Shown: positions 8,290-17,080 of the stretch, one piece after another | Layout: the number at the start of each line of letters is the position of its first letter | How positions within the stretch are numbered: the stretch's first letter is position 1 | Origin: CAZNSX01 sp964575845 | Lineage (GTDB): Bacteria; UBA8248; CAZNSX01 | Assembly: GCA_964575845.1 (NCBI GenBank) | Contig: CAZNSX010000003.1 | Location: forward strand, 523,493-587,492 | Reading direction: 5' to 3' | DNA: 64,000 nucleotides | The notes under the pieces: generated by a model | The model's database searches: none | Seen by the model: the letters and a program-made list of their open reading frames with translations, nothing else | What the model was told of the DNA's origin: nothing | Position numbers and translations under genes: made by a program

Positions 8290-9219
8290 ATGAGTAGGCC
8301 TAAGATCACAATCGTGGGGGCGGGCAACGTCGGGGCTACCACAGCCCACTGGGCGTCGGAGAAAGAACTGGGGGATGTTTGCCTGGTGGACCTCGTTGAG
8401 GGAATGCCCCAGGGGAAGGCCCTGGACCTCATGCAATCGGGGCCGGTGGAGGGTTTCGACACAAGGCTCCAGGGATGCAACACTTATGACGAAACGGCTG
8501 ACTCCGACATCGTGGTTATCACAGCGGGTCTGGCCCGGAAACCCGGCATGAGCCGCGAGGACCTGCTGGAGAAAAACGTGGCCATCGTCAAGCCCGTCAC
8601 CGAGCAGGTCGTCAAATACTCCCCCAATTGCATCCTCATCGTCGTCAGTAACCCCCTGGATGCCATGGTCTATGTGGCCCACAAAGTGAGCAAGTTCCCC
8701 AGAAACCGCATCATGGGCATGGCGGGCATCCTGGACACGGCCCGCTTCCGCACCTTCATCGCCATGGAGCTGGGGATATCGGTGGAGGATGTTCAGGCGA
8801 TGGTCCTGGGAGGCCACGGTGACACCATGGTCCCCCTGCCCCAATATGCCACCGTCTCCGGCATCCCCATATCTCACTTCCTTGACCAGGCCACGATCGA
8901 CCGGCTCGTTGACCGAACCCGGAAGGGCGGAGGGGAGATAGTGGCGCTTCTTAAGACGGGAAGCGCCTACTACGCGCCGGCGGCGGCCGTGGTTCAGATG
9001 ATCGAAGCCATAATCTTCGACAAGAAGCGAATCCTGCCCTGCTGTGCCTATCTGGACGGGGAGTACGGGGAGAAGGACATCTTCATGGGTGTTCCAGTGA
9101 AGCTGGGCGCGGGTGGCCTGGAGGAGGTCATCGACCTGAAGCTCACCGGGGCCGACCTGGAGGGGTTCAAAAAATCGGCCCAGCACGTCAGGAATACCGT
9201 GGCTGAGGTGAAACTCTGA
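8290..9219 (+). CDS. mdh: malate dehydrogenase (LDH-like)
   Basis: A 309-residue NAD-dependent dehydrogenase interconverting malate and oxaloacetate, of the lactate-dehydrogenase-like MDH group. The N-terminal dinucleotide loop is VGAGNVGATTAH (residues 9-20). The mobile-loop arginine region GLARKPGMSRED (~80-91), MAGILDTARFR (~144-154) and the catalytic histidine in GGHGDTMVP (His176) are all present. Arg in the LARKPG loop favours malate over lactate. The ATG at 8290 is preceded by GAGGAGAGAGG. It lies between icd and the fumarase genes, 77 bases after icd. Confidence 0.95.
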   Translation: MSRPKITIVGAGNVGATTAHWASEKELGDVCLVDLVEGMPQGKALDLMQSGPVEGFDTRLQGCNTYDETADSDIVVITAGLARKPGMSREDLLEKNVAIVKPVTEQVVKYSPNCILIVVSNPLDAMVYVAHKVSKFPRNRIMGMAGILDTARFRTFIAMELGISVEDVQAMVLGGHGDTMVPLPQYATVSGIPISHFLDQATIDRLVDRTRKGGGEIVALLKTGSAYYAPAAAVVQMIEAIIFDKKRILPCCAYLDGEYGEKDIFMGVPVKLGAGGLEEVIDLKLTGADLEGFKKSAQHVRNTVAEVKL

Positions 9220-9253
9220 AACTCTGAGCTGGCGCGGCCTTTTCGGAAGGGAC

Positions 9254-9274
9254 TCCCCTGGAAGAGGGGATTTT
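9254..9274 (+). terminator. weak intrinsic terminator after mdh
   Basis: TCCCCT (9254-9259), a 5-base loop and AGGGGA (9265-9270) form a 6-bp stem followed by four T residues. The short stem and T-run suggest partial termination between mdh and the fumarase genes. Confidence 0.4.
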
Positions 9275-9319
9275 GGCGTCTTCCCTTGGCCCGCGCGGCG
9301 GAATTGAGTGAGCTGAGCT

Positions 9320-10162
9320 ATGAGAGAGATCAGAACATCACAAGTAGCTGAAACCGTAAAGAATTTGTGCATATCGGCCAACTATGACCTCGATGAGGGC
9401 ACCCGGCGCGCCCTGGAGGAGGCCTTGGCCAGAGAGGAGTCCCCTGCGGGGGCCGAGGTGCTTCGCCAACTCATAGAGAATGCGGAACTGGCCAAGAAGG
9501 AACGGGTGCCCCTCTGTCAGGACACGGGGCTGGCTGTGGTCTTTGCCGATGTGGGCCAGGAGGTTCACATAGTGGGGGGCTCTCTCGAGGAGGCGATCAA
9601 TGAAGGGGTGCGCCAGGGCTATAAGGAGGGCTATCTCCGGAAGAGCTCCCTCAATGATCCTCTCCACCGGGTTAACACCGGCGATAACACCCCTGCTGTC
9701 ATCCATTACCGGGTTGTGCCCGGGGATAAGCTGCACCTCCTCTTTTTGGCAAAGGGGGGAGGCTCCGAGAACATGAGCCGTGTTCTCATGCTCTCTCCCT
9801 CTGAGGGAAAGGAGGGGGTTAAGCGGGCTGTGGTGCAGCGCATCAGCGAAGCTGGCGTCAATCCATGCCCCCCCGTCGTAGTGGGGGTCGGCCTGGGGGG
9901 TACCTTCGAGAAGGCTGGCGAGTTGGCGAAGTTTGCCCTTGCGCGGGAGCTGGGAAAGCCTCACCCCGACCCTCAGGTGGCCCAGCTGGAGCAAGAGATT
10001 CTGGAGGAGATAAATAAGCTCGGCATAGGCCCGATGGGCATGGGGGGGAGAACCACCTGCCTGGCCGTCCATGTGGAAATCTCTAACTGCCACCTCGTCG
10101 CCCTGCCGGTGGGCATAAACGTCCAGTGCCACTCCCAACGCCATGCGGAGGCCACCCTCTAG
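9320..10162 (+). CDS. fumarate hydratase class I, alpha subunit
   Basis: A 280-residue subunit of the two-subunit, oxygen-sensitive class I fumarase (Fe-S hydro-lyase, TtdA/FumA N-terminal family, PF05681), converting fumarate and malate. The three likely [4Fe-4S] ligand cysteines occur in VPLCQDTGLAV (~63-73), GVNPCPPVVVG (~180) and EISNCHLVALP. GGGSENMSRVLML and GIGPMGMGGRTTC are characteristic stretches. The beta subunit follows 18 bases later. The same protein family includes L-tartrate dehydratase alpha; the cycle context makes fumarase far more likely. Confidence 0.92.
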   Translation: MREIRTSQVAETVKNLCISANYDLDEGTRRALEEALAREESPAGAEVLRQLIENAELAKKERVPLCQDTGLAVVFADVGQEVHIVGGSLEEAINEGVRQGYKEGYLRKSSLNDPLHRVNTGDNTPAVIHYRVVPGDKLHLLFLAKGGGSENMSRVLMLSPSEGKEGVKRAVVQRISEAGVNPCPPVVVGVGLGGTFEKAGELAKFALARELGKPHPDPQVAQLEQEILEEINKLGIGPMGMGGRTTCLAVHVEISNCHLVALPVGINVQCHSQRHAEATL

Positions 10163-10180
10163 GAGGAAAGGTAGAGCGTA

Positions 10181-10738
10181 ATGAGCGAGTCCATAAAGCT
10201 TACCACCCCACTCACGGATGAGAGCGTCTCAAAGCTCAAGAGCGGCGACACGGTTCTCCTTAGCGGAATCATTTACACGGGGCGCGACGCGGCCCACAAA
10301 CGCCTCGTCGAGACCCTTGACCGGGGCGAAAAGCTTCCCGTTGACCTCAAGGGACAGGTTATCTATTTCGTTGGCCCCACCCCTCCCAAGCCAGGGCAGG
10401 TTATCGGGTCTGCCGGCCCGACGACGAGCGGCCGTATGGATGCTTACTCCCCCCGGCTCATCGCGCAGGGCCTGAAGGGGATGATCGGCAAGGGCTCCAG
10501 AAACGAGGCTGTCATCGAGGCCATGAAGAAGCATAAGGCCGTCTATTTCGGGGCAACAGGCGGGGCGGGAGCCCTGCTCGCCAAACGCATTATCGCAGCA
10601 GAGGTGGTGGCCTATGATGACCTGGGCCCCGAGGCTGTAAGAAGGCTCGAGGTGAAGGATTTTCCCGTCATCGTCGTAAATGACATCTACGGTAACGACC
10701 TCTATCAGGAGGGCAAGAAGAAGTATGCCCGTGCCTGA
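10181..10738 (+). CDS. fumarate hydratase class I, beta subunit
   Basis: A 185-residue subunit carrying the C-terminal domain of class I fumarase (PF05683). SGIIYTGRDAAHKRL near residues 29-43 and GSAGPTTSGRMDAYSP (~76-91) match the substrate-binding half of FumA and TtdB, and GKGSRNEAV and YFGATGGAGALLAK are also conserved. The start ATG at 10181 follows AGGAAAGG. Encoded as a separate gene from alpha, as in many anaerobes and thermophiles, whereas FumA of E. coli is one fused chain. Confidence 0.92.
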   Translation: MSESIKLTTPLTDESVSKLKSGDTVLLSGIIYTGRDAAHKRLVETLDRGEKLPVDLKGQVIYFVGPTPPKPGQVIGSAGPTTSGRMDAYSPRLIAQGLKGMIGKGSRNEAVIEAMKKHKAVYFGATGGAGALLAKRIIAAEVVAYDDLGPEAVRRLEVKDFPVIVVNDIYGNDLYQEGKKKYARA

Positions 10739-10809
10739 GGAGAAGCCTTCGTTCCGCTCTCCGCTCCCTTGGGAGGGGCCTTTTCCTTTGACTGTAGGGA
10801 GGTAGCTCA

Positions 10810-11196
10810 ATGCGCTATCGGGGGCACCTAGGATTCATCGCCTGGCTCTTCCACCGAATCTCCGGTGCGGCGATCGTGCTTTATTTGATCTTGCACGTCT
10901 TCGTGATGCGGAACCTCACGGCCGGCCCCGAGGGCTTCAACAGCACAATGGCTTTGATGCAGAGGCCCATCTTTGTTCTGGCCGAGCTGACGCTTCTCAT
11001 AGCCCTCATTTACCACAGCTTCAACGGCATCCGAATCACCGCCGTGGACTTCGGGACTGGCTACTGGGCCCACAAGAAGATCTTTTGGGCACTCATGGCG
11101 GCCGGTGTGGTGGTCTTCATCATAGGGGGCTACCCGATACTTCATCTCGCCACGGCCAAGATGCCGCCCGAGCTCTTAAGGGCAATCGGAAAATAG
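10810..11196 (+). CDS. sdhC: succinate dehydrogenase cytochrome b subunit
   Basis: A 128-residue membrane anchor of succinate:quinone oxidoreductase with three predicted transmembrane helices (~10-32, ~50-72, ~90-115). The early FHRISGAAIVLY motif is the SdhC signature. Histidines in LILHVFV and IYHSFNG are candidate haem ligands; the second corresponds to the axial ligand of E. coli SdhC. It is first in the order C-D-A-B, and the start at 10810 follows GGGAGGT. Confidence 0.9.
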   Translation: MRYRGHLGFIAWLFHRISGAAIVLYLILHVFVMRNLTAGPEGFNSTMALMQRPIFVLAELTLLIALIYHSFNGIRITAVDFGTGYWAHKKIFWALMAAGVVVFIIGGYPILHLATAKMPPELLRAIGK

Positions 11197-11211
11197 AGGG
11201 GGTGAGGAGAG

Positions 11212-11577
11212 ATGGAATACAGGCAATACAGGCAGTCGAATCGGGCCGGTTCCATGGCCTGGCTCTTTCAGCGGGTGAGCGGCATCGGCATCTTAGTCCT
11301 GCTCATAGTTCACCTGTGGGTGACCCATTACTTCCCCGGCGGGTTCGTTACCTTCGATAAGGTGGCAACGCGCCTGGACATGCCGGGTTGGAGGGTGCTT
11401 GACCTCTTCTTTCTGGCCATCCTCCTCTTCCATGCTTTCTATGGCCTCTGGATGATCACCCTGGACTATGTCCATAGGGACTGGCAGCGGTTGGCGCTTT
11501 ATAGCATCTTCTGGGTCGCGGCGCTGGTCATCTTCCTTTACGGTGCCGTGACTCTCTTGCCCTTCGCCAGGGCTTAG
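11212..11577 (+). CDS. sdhD: succinate dehydrogenase membrane anchor subunit
   Basis: A 121-residue second membrane anchor with three hydrophobic segments. QRVSGIGILVLL recalls the SdhC/D superfamily signature. LFHAFYGLWMITLDY resembles the E. coli SdhD stretch with its conserved His and the Asp-Tyr pair near the quinone site. It begins 15 bases after sdhC with GTGAGGAG upstream and ends 17 bases before sdhA, so the four sdh genes form one operon. Confidence 0.88.
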   Translation: MEYRQYRQSNRAGSMAWLFQRVSGIGILVLLIVHLWVTHYFPGGFVTFDKVATRLDMPGWRVLDLFFLAILLFHAFYGLWMITLDYVHRDWQRLALYSIFWVAALVIFLYGAVTLLPFARA

Positions 11578-11594
11578 GGGAGAAGGGGTTCGTC

Positions 11595-13304
11595 ATGGCC
11601 ATACAGCATGAAGTCCTCATTGTGGGCACTGGCCTGGCAGGCCTCACGGCTGCCATGCAATGTTGCGGCAAAGTGGACACGGGGGTTATATCCAAGGTTT
11701 TCCCCACGCGCGCCCACTCGGTGGCCGCCCAGGGGGGAATAGCGGCTGCTCTCGGAAACGTCTCCGATGACACGCCCGAGATTCATGCCTATGACACTAT
11801 TAAGGGGAGCGACTTTCTTGGAGACCAGGACGTCATCGAGACGATGTGCGAGGATGCCCCGCGGGCCATCATCGAGTTGGAGCACCTGGGGGTCCCCTTC
11901 AGCCGTCTCGATAACGGCAAGATAAACCAGCGGCCCTTCGGCGGCCACACCCACGCCAGGGCCGCTTTCGCGGCGGACAGGACGGGGCACGTGCTCATGC
12001 ATACCCTCTACGGGCAGTGCCTTCACCACAACGTCAATTTCTACTCGGAATATTTCGTCACGGACCTCCTCGTGAAGGACGGGCGCTGTTGCGGTCTTGT
12101 GGCCTTTAACATCGTTGACGGCGAGTTCCACACCTTCCAGGCCAAGGCGGTGCTTTTCTCCACCGGGGGCTGCGGCCAGGTTTTCCGGACGACCTCCAAC
12201 TGCCAGGGCCTCACAGGAGATGGCATGGCCCTGGCCTATCGGGCGGGAGTCCCCCTTGAGGACATGGAGTTCTTCCAGTTCCATCCCACGGGCCTCTATC
12301 CCCTCGGCATCCTCATTACCGAAGGGGTGAGGGGCGAGGGCGGCTTCCTCATTAACAGCAAGGGCGAGCGGTTCATGGAGCGCTATGCGCCCACCATGAA
12401 GGACCTCGCCTCGCGGGATGTGGTCTCCCGGGCCATTTACACCGAGGTCAAGGAAGGCCGAGGTGTGGGGGAGCTCAAAGATCACGTCTATCTCGACGTG
12501 CGCCATCTGGGAAAAGATAAGATCGTGGAGCGCCTTCCCGAGATGGTCAAGTTTGCCCAGACCTATGTGGGGGTGGACATGATCCGCGAGCCCGTGCCCG
12601 TGACGCCCACGGCCCACTACTCCATGGGCGGCATACCCACCGATAAGGATGGGCGCGTGGTCGTGGACGATAAGGGCACCATCACGGAGGGCTTTTACGC
12701 CGCCGGGGAGGCTGCCTGCACCAGTGTGCACGGGGCAAACCGGCTGGGCTGCAATTCGCTTCTCGACCTCGTGGTCTTTGGCCGGAGGGCGGGGAGGCAC
12801 ATGGTGAAATATGTTGCCGGGGCCGATTTCCCGCAGCTTCCACCCGAGCCCGAGGCCAGGAGCCTTGAGCGAATCGAGGTTATAAAGAGCAGGAAGAACG
12901 GGGTCTCCGCCGGTATCATCCACGAGGAACTCAAGGACACCATGATGGATAATTGCTCGGTCTTCAGAAACGAGGAGCTCATCACCAAGGCCCTCTCGGA
13001 TGTGAAGCGCCTCCGGGAAAAGTACGATAATGAGGCGAGCATCACGGACAAGGGTAAGAAGTTTAACCTCGACCTTGTAGAGGTCCTGGAGCTGGGCTAT
13101 GTACTGGAGATGGCCGAGGTGCTGGCCGTCTGCGCCCTGAACCGCAAGGAGAGCCGGGGCGCTCAGAGCCGGGTGGACTACCCTCAGCGGGATGACGCAA
13201 ACTGGCTTAAACATACTCTGGCCTACTGCACCCCCGAGGGTATCCGCATAGGCTACAAACCCGTCACTATCACCCGGTGGCAGCCCGTAGAGCGGAAGTA
13301 TTAG
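11595..13304 (+). CDS. sdhA: succinate dehydrogenase flavoprotein subunit
   Basis: A 569-residue catalytic subunit oxidising succinate to fumarate on the cytoplasmic face. It shows the FAD dinucleotide loop VGTGLAGLTAA (residues ~10-20), the covalent-FAD histidine in RAHSVAAQGGI (His41), GHTHARAAFAADRTG, the substrate-loop HPTGLYP, the catalytic-arginine region around TPTAHYSMGGIP, and GANRLGCNSLLD. The membrane partners are SdhC/SdhD rather than a single di-haem anchor, which fits a succinate-quinone oxidoreductase of the E. coli arrangement. Fumarate reduction in vivo cannot be excluded. Confidence 0.96.
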   Translation: MAIQHEVLIVGTGLAGLTAAMQCCGKVDTGVISKVFPTRAHSVAAQGGIAAALGNVSDDTPEIHAYDTIKGSDFLGDQDVIETMCEDAPRAIIELEHLGVPFSRLDNGKINQRPFGGHTHARAAFAADRTGHVLMHTLYGQCLHHNVNFYSEYFVTDLLVKDGRCCGLVAFNIVDGEFHTFQAKAVLFSTGGCGQVFRTTSNCQGLTGDGMALAYRAGVPLEDMEFFQFHPTGLYPLGILITEGVRGEGGFLINSKGERFMERYAPTMKDLASRDVVSRAIYTEVKEGRGVGELKDHVYLDVRHLGKDKIVERLPEMVKFAQTYVGVDMIREPVPVTPTAHYSMGGIPTDKDGRVVVDDKGTITEGFYAAGEAACTSVHGANRLGCNSLLDLVVFGRRAGRHMVKYVAGADFPQLPPEPEARSLERIEVIKSRKNGVSAGIIHEELKDTMMDNCSVFRNEELITKALSDVKRLREKYDNEASITDKGKKFNLDLVEVLELGYVLEMAEVLAVCALNRKESRGAQSRVDYPQRDDANWLKHTLAYCTPEGIRIGYKPVTITRWQPVERKY

Positions 13305-13321
13305 GAGGGAGATGAGCGAGG

Positions 13322-14026
13322 ATGAATGTCACCCTAAAGATATACCGCTTTGACCCCGAGAAGGACAAGGCTCCCCATTACCAGGAATTCACTGTGGATG
13401 CCCAGCCGGAGTGGCGCATTCTGGACTGCCTCAACGAGGTCCGATGGAAGCATGACGGGACCCTGGCTTTCCGCAGAGCCTGCATGCACGGCGTGTGCGG
13501 CTCGGACGGGATGAAGATAAATGGCGTGAACCGGCTGGCGTGTCAGAGTCTCGTGAAGGACTTCAAGGCGGGAAAGAAGATAACAGTCGAGCCCCTTCCC
13601 TCTCTTCCCGTGGTTAGGGACCTGGTAGTGAACATGGACGACTTCTTCGCCAAGTACGAGGTCGTAAAGCCCTATCTCCTCACCAAGAGCCCGCCTCCTG
13701 AGAGGGAGCGGCTGCAGAGTCCCAAGGACAGGAAACTCCTGGACGGCTCCTACGAGTGCATCCTATGCGCCTGCTGCACCACCTCCTGTCCCTCCTACTG
13801 GGCCGATAAGAAGTTCCTGGGCCCTGCCGCCCTGCTGTGGGCCTACCGCTATGTTTATGATTCCCGGGATGAGGCCACAGACGAGCGGCTTGACATGGTG
13901 GATGGCCAGGAGGAGGTCTGGCGCTGCCACACCATCTTCAACTGCGTCGAAGCTTGTCCCAAGGAACTGAACCCTACCTGGGGCATCGGGAGGCTGAAGA
14001 CGAAAATAATCTCCCGACGCTTCTAG
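13322..14026 (+). CDS. sdhB: succinate dehydrogenase iron-sulfur subunit
   Basis: A 234-residue electron-transfer subunit with three Fe-S clusters. The [2Fe-2S] site is Cys54, Cys59, Asp62 and Cys74; an Asp in the third position (CGSDG) also occurs in E. coli SdhB, so it is not a defect. The [4Fe-4S] ligands lie in CILCACCTTSCP (146-157), with the remaining cysteines in CHTIFNCVEACPKELNP (202-218) for the [3Fe-4S] and shared positions. It follows sdhA by 17 bases and is followed by sucC after 21. Confidence 0.96.
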   Translation: MNVTLKIYRFDPEKDKAPHYQEFTVDAQPEWRILDCLNEVRWKHDGTLAFRRACMHGVCGSDGMKINGVNRLACQSLVKDFKAGKKITVEPLPSLPVVRDLVVNMDDFFAKYEVVKPYLLTKSPPPERERLQSPKDRKLLDGSYECILCACCTTSCPSYWADKKFLGPAALLWAYRYVYDSRDEATDERLDMVDGQEEVWRCHTIFNCVEACPKELNPTWGIGRLKTKIISRRF

Positions 14027-14047
14027 TTTGAGAGGCGGAGCCGATTC

Positions 14048-15211
14048 ATGAAAATCCACGAATATCAGGCCAAGAAGCTTCTCAAGGCCTATGGGGTTCC
14101 GATTCCCGAAGGGGTGGTGGTCGATAGCGCCGAGGGAGCGGAGGAGTTCGCCCGCGGCCTGGGCCGTCCGGTGGTCATCAAGGCCCAGATTCATGCCGGG
14201 GGTCGCGGTAAGGGAGGGGGCATAAAACTAGTGCAGACGCCCGAGGAGGCCCGGGAGGCCGCAGGCCAGATCCTGGGCATGAGGCTCATCACTCACCAGA
14301 CGGGCCCCGAAGGGAAATTGGTCCGGCGGGTCCTGGTGGAAGAGGGGATGGAGGTCAGGAAGGAACTCTACCTGGGGGTCGTGGTGGACCGGTTCATTGC
14401 CCGCCCGGTCATCATGGCGAGCGAGGCCGGAGGGATGGAGATCGAGGAGGTGGCGGCCGAGAGCCCCGAGAAGATCCTGAAGGCCACGGTGGACCCGGTC
14501 TTAGGGGCCAGGAACTATCTGGGCCGCAAGCTGGCTTACGGGTTAAGCCTTCCCCGGGAGCTCTCAAAGGAGGCCATTTCTTTAATCCTGAACCTCTACC
14601 GGCTATTCGATGAGAAGGACTGCAGCCTGGCCGAGATAAACCCTTTGGTGATCGCGGCTGATGGCCGCTTGCTGGCGCTGGACGCGAAGCTCAATTTTGA
14701 TGACAGCGCCCTTTACAGGCACCCCGAGATTCTGGAACTGAGGGACCTCGATGAGGAGGAACCGCTGGAGGTAGAGGCCTCAAAGTACGACCTGAACTAC
14801 ATCAAGCTCGACGGGAGCGTGGGCTGTATGGTCAATGGCGCGGGCCTCGCCATGGCCACCATGGACATAATAAAGCTGGCGGGGGCCGAGCCTGCTAACT
14901 TTCTGGATGTGGGGGGAGGTGCCAACCAGGAGCAGATAGAGAACGCCTTCCGCATCCTGATGTCAGATGCCCACGTCAAGGCGGTCCTGATCAACATTTT
15001 CGGCGGCATACTGCGCTGCGATGTTCTGGCTAAGGGACTCGTGGAGGCGGTTAAGAAGGTCAGGGTGGAGGGGCCCATCGTCATCCGCATGGAGGGCACA
15101 AACGTCGAGCGTGGGCGAGAGATCCTGAACTCCTCGGGCATTGATTTCACCCTGGTGGGCGGCATGCAGGATGCGGCCCAAAAGGTGGTGGAAGCCCTCA
15201 AGGGAGCCTGA
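14048..15211 (+). CDS. sucC: succinyl-CoA synthetase, beta subunit
   Basis: A 387-residue ATP-grasp subunit of succinyl-CoA synthetase (ligase), which makes or uses ATP while interconverting succinyl-CoA and succinate. MKIHEYQAKKLL at the N-terminus, AQIHAGGRGKGGGIKL (~47-62), CSLAEINPLV and NIFGGILRCDVLA are canonical. Full length for the family. It is directly downstream of sdhB and upstream of sucD, in the usual beta-alpha order. Confidence 0.95.
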   Translation: MKIHEYQAKKLLKAYGVPIPEGVVVDSAEGAEEFARGLGRPVVIKAQIHAGGRGKGGGIKLVQTPEEAREAAGQILGMRLITHQTGPEGKLVRRVLVEEGMEVRKELYLGVVVDRFIARPVIMASEAGGMEIEEVAAESPEKILKATVDPVLGARNYLGRKLAYGLSLPRELSKEAISLILNLYRLFDEKDCSLAEINPLVIAADGRLLALDAKLNFDDSALYRHPEILELRDLDEEEPLEVEASKYDLNYIKLDGSVGCMVNGAGLAMATMDIIKLAGAEPANFLDVGGGANQEQIENAFRILMSDAHVKAVLINIFGGILRCDVLAKGLVEAVKKVRVEGPIVIRMEGTNVERGREILNSSGIDFTLVGGMQDAAQKVVEALKGA

Positions 15212-15282
15212 GGGATGGGGGGCCGACGCCAGCGTGAACTTCCGATGAAAGAATTTTCTCGACCTGACCTGGGGTGGAGTCC

Positions 15283-16152
15283 ATGAGCATCCTTGTCGAT
15301 GAGAGGACCCGGCTTATAGTGCAGGGCATAACCGGGCGGGAGGGTACCTTCCATGCCCGTCAGTGCATAGCCTATGGGACCAAAGTGGTGGCCGGGGTCA
15401 CTCCCGGAAAGGGCGGGAACAAGATGGATGATGTCCCCGTATTCGATAGCGTTTCCCGAGCGGTGAGGGAGACGGGGGCAAATGCTTCCGTCATCTTCGT
15501 ACCTCCCGCCTTCGCCGCCGATGCAGTTCTGGAGGCCGCCGACGCAGGTCTGGGCGTGGTCGTCTGCATAACGGAGGGCATTCCCGCCAGAGACATGCTC
15601 TATGTGGCCCGATTCCTGGAGGGGAGTTTCACCCGCCTCATAGGTCCCAACTGCCCTGGCATCATCTCCCCGGGAAAATGCAAGATAGGCATCATGCCGG
15701 GCCACATTCATAAGGAAGGGAGAGTGGGCGTTATCTCCCGCAGCGGCACCCTCACCTACGAAGTCGTGGCCCAGATGACAGAGCGGGGCATAGGCCAATC
15801 CACCTGCATCGGGATAGGGGGGGACCCGATCATCGGTACCGATTTCATCGACCTCTTGAAACTCTTCCAGGAGGACCCCTACACGGACGCTATCGTGATG
15901 ATCGGCGAGATAGGCGGCACGGCCGAGCAGGAGGCGGCGGCCTACGTTGAAAATAATGTGAGAAAGCCCGTGGTGGGATTCATCGCCGGACAGACGGCTC
16001 CCCCGGGCCGCCGCATGGGGCACGCTGGCGCCATCATCTCCGGCAGCTCCGGCACCGCGGCGGAGAAGATGGCGGCAATGGAGAAGGCGGGGATAAGGGT
16101 CTGCCGGAGTCCGGCTGAGATGGGCGAGAGGGTTGCCTCGGTTGTGAAATAG
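15283..16152 (+). CDS. sucD: succinyl-CoA synthetase, alpha subunit
   Basis: A 289-residue CoA-binding and phosphohistidine subunit. MSILVDERTRLIVQGITG is the typical N-terminus and sets the start at the ATG at 15283 rather than the in-frame GTG at 15274. The CoA-binding Rossmann half contains GITGREGTFH and GPNCPGIISP, and the phosphorylated histidine is in RRMGHAGAII (His247). It pairs with sucC 71 bases upstream. Between them the cycle can return succinyl-CoA made by the ferredoxin oxidoreductases to succinate. Confidence 0.95.
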   Translation: MSILVDERTRLIVQGITGREGTFHARQCIAYGTKVVAGVTPGKGGNKMDDVPVFDSVSRAVRETGANASVIFVPPAFAADAVLEAADAGLGVVVCITEGIPARDMLYVARFLEGSFTRLIGPNCPGIISPGKCKIGIMPGHIHKEGRVGVISRSGTLTYEVVAQMTERGIGQSTCIGIGGDPIIGTDFIDLLKLFQEDPYTDAIVMIGEIGGTAEQEAAAYVENNVRKPVVGFIAGQTAPPGRRMGHAGAIISGSSGTAAEKMAAMEKAGIRVCRSPAEMGERVASVVK

Positions 16153-16223
16153 CTATCGGCCATTCGGCGAGAGAGGAGCGGGAGAGCCGGTCTTTCTTTC
16201 GCATTGCTTAAGGGAGCATAAAG

Positions 16224-16763
16224 ATGGTCAAAGGTTCAGGTCGCGCCGGAAAGGAGGAGGAGGCAGTCAGGCTCCTGCGTACGGGTATTGAACTGGAGAA
16301 AAAGGGCCTGAGGGCGTTTCTGGACCTTGCCCGAAAGACGGAGACCCCCTCGGGAAAGAACATGTTCATCACCCTAGCCGGCGAAGAAGTGGACCACATG
16401 GAATATCTTGAAAAGCAACTCGATGCCATCACCCGAGGGAAGGGATGGCGAAGATTCCGGGTCAAGGAGTCTCTGGTAGCAGAGCTGGCGCCCAAGGTGG
16501 AGGGGGGAGGAGGAAAGGGCTCGCCCTCCAAGGCGGGAGACTCTGAGGCTCTGCAGATAGCCCTCGACCATGAGGATAGGGCGGTGAAATTCTATGAGAC
16601 GCTCTCCCGAGAGCTGGAAGACCCTCTGGCCAGGAAGGTGGCAGGCCAGCTCCGGGAAATGGAGGACGGACACTATCTACTCCTCCGGGCAGAGCTTGAT
16701 TGCATAAACAAGACCGGCTTCTGGTTTGATGTGCCCGAGTTCATGACGGAAGCTAACTACTGA
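16224..16763 (+). CDS. rubrerythrin-like ferritin-fold protein
   Basis: A 179-residue predicted four-helix-bundle di-iron protein. Carboxylate/histidine helices are visible as GIELEKKG (~25), GEEVDHMEYLEKQ (~52-64), LDHEDRAVKFYE (~113-124) and EMEDGHYLLLRAE (~145-157), the Glu and ExxH pattern of rubrerythrins. No C-terminal rubredoxin CxxC pairs are present. Family members detoxify peroxide; protecting the oxygen-sensitive Fe-S enzymes next door (fumarase, ferredoxin oxidoreductases) is my inference from position between sucD and korD. Confidence 0.75.
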   Translation: MVKGSGRAGKEEEAVRLLRTGIELEKKGLRAFLDLARKTETPSGKNMFITLAGEEVDHMEYLEKQLDAITRGKGWRRFRVKESLVAELAPKVEGGGGKGSPSKAGDSEALQIALDHEDRAVKFYETLSRELEDPLARKVAGQLREMEDGHYLLLRAELDCINKTGFWFDVPEFMTEANY

Positions 16764-16813
16764 GCCTGGGTCGGCTCGGCAGCTTGAGCTTAAATTCTCA
16801 GGGAGGTGGCCTG

Positions 16814-17068
16814 ATGGTTGAGAAAGTGGAGGCTCCGCCCTCCAAGAAAACCAAGAGACCTCGCGGCGAGGTTTACATAGTGAGGGACTGGTGCAAGGGG
16901 TGCGGTTTTTGCGTTGAATTCTGCCCTCTGGACGTGCTTGAAATGTCCCAGGAGTTCAACGCCAAGGGATACCATCCGCCGACAGTTGTGGCCCTTGAAA
17001 AATGCAACGCTTGCGGACTCTGCGGCATGTACTGCCCCGAGTTTGCCATTTGGTCCGTAAAGCGCTGA
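16814..17068 (+). CDS. korD: 2-oxoacid:ferredoxin oxidoreductase, delta (ferredoxin) subunit, copy 1
   Basis: An 84-residue protein with two [4Fe-4S] motifs, CKGCGFCVEFCP and CNACGLCGMYCP, separated by about 30 residues. Such small ferredoxins deliver electrons from the ThDP subunit to soluble ferredoxin. The ATG at 16814 follows GGGAGGT (16801-16807), so a longer reading from TTG at 16784 is not needed. It starts the first korD-A-B-C set. Confidence 0.9.
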   Translation: MVEKVEAPPSKKTKRPRGEVYIVRDWCKGCGFCVEFCPLDVLEMSQEFNAKGYHPPTVVALEKCNACGLCGMYCPEFAIWSVKR

Positions 17069-17080
17069 GGGGGCATCATC

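Noticed and set aside
8143..9381. A 412-codon minus-strand frame opposite malate dehydrogenase
   Set aside because: Composition is low in hydrophobic periodicity and rich in His/Arg/Gly, as expected for an antisense frame; malate dehydrogenase on the other strand is certain.
10739..10809. CTCC...GGAG hairpin with TTTT after the fumarase beta gene
   Set aside because: The stem is only four pairs and the T-run is interrupted; not a convincing terminator.
11574..13214. A 546-codon minus-strand frame opposite sdhA
   Set aside because: Antisense of a complete, motif-bearing sdhA. Length alone is not evidence in this GC-rich sequence.
14797..16023. A 408-codon minus-strand frame across sucC/sucD
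   Set aside because: Antisense shadow of two certain genes, without recognisable motifs.
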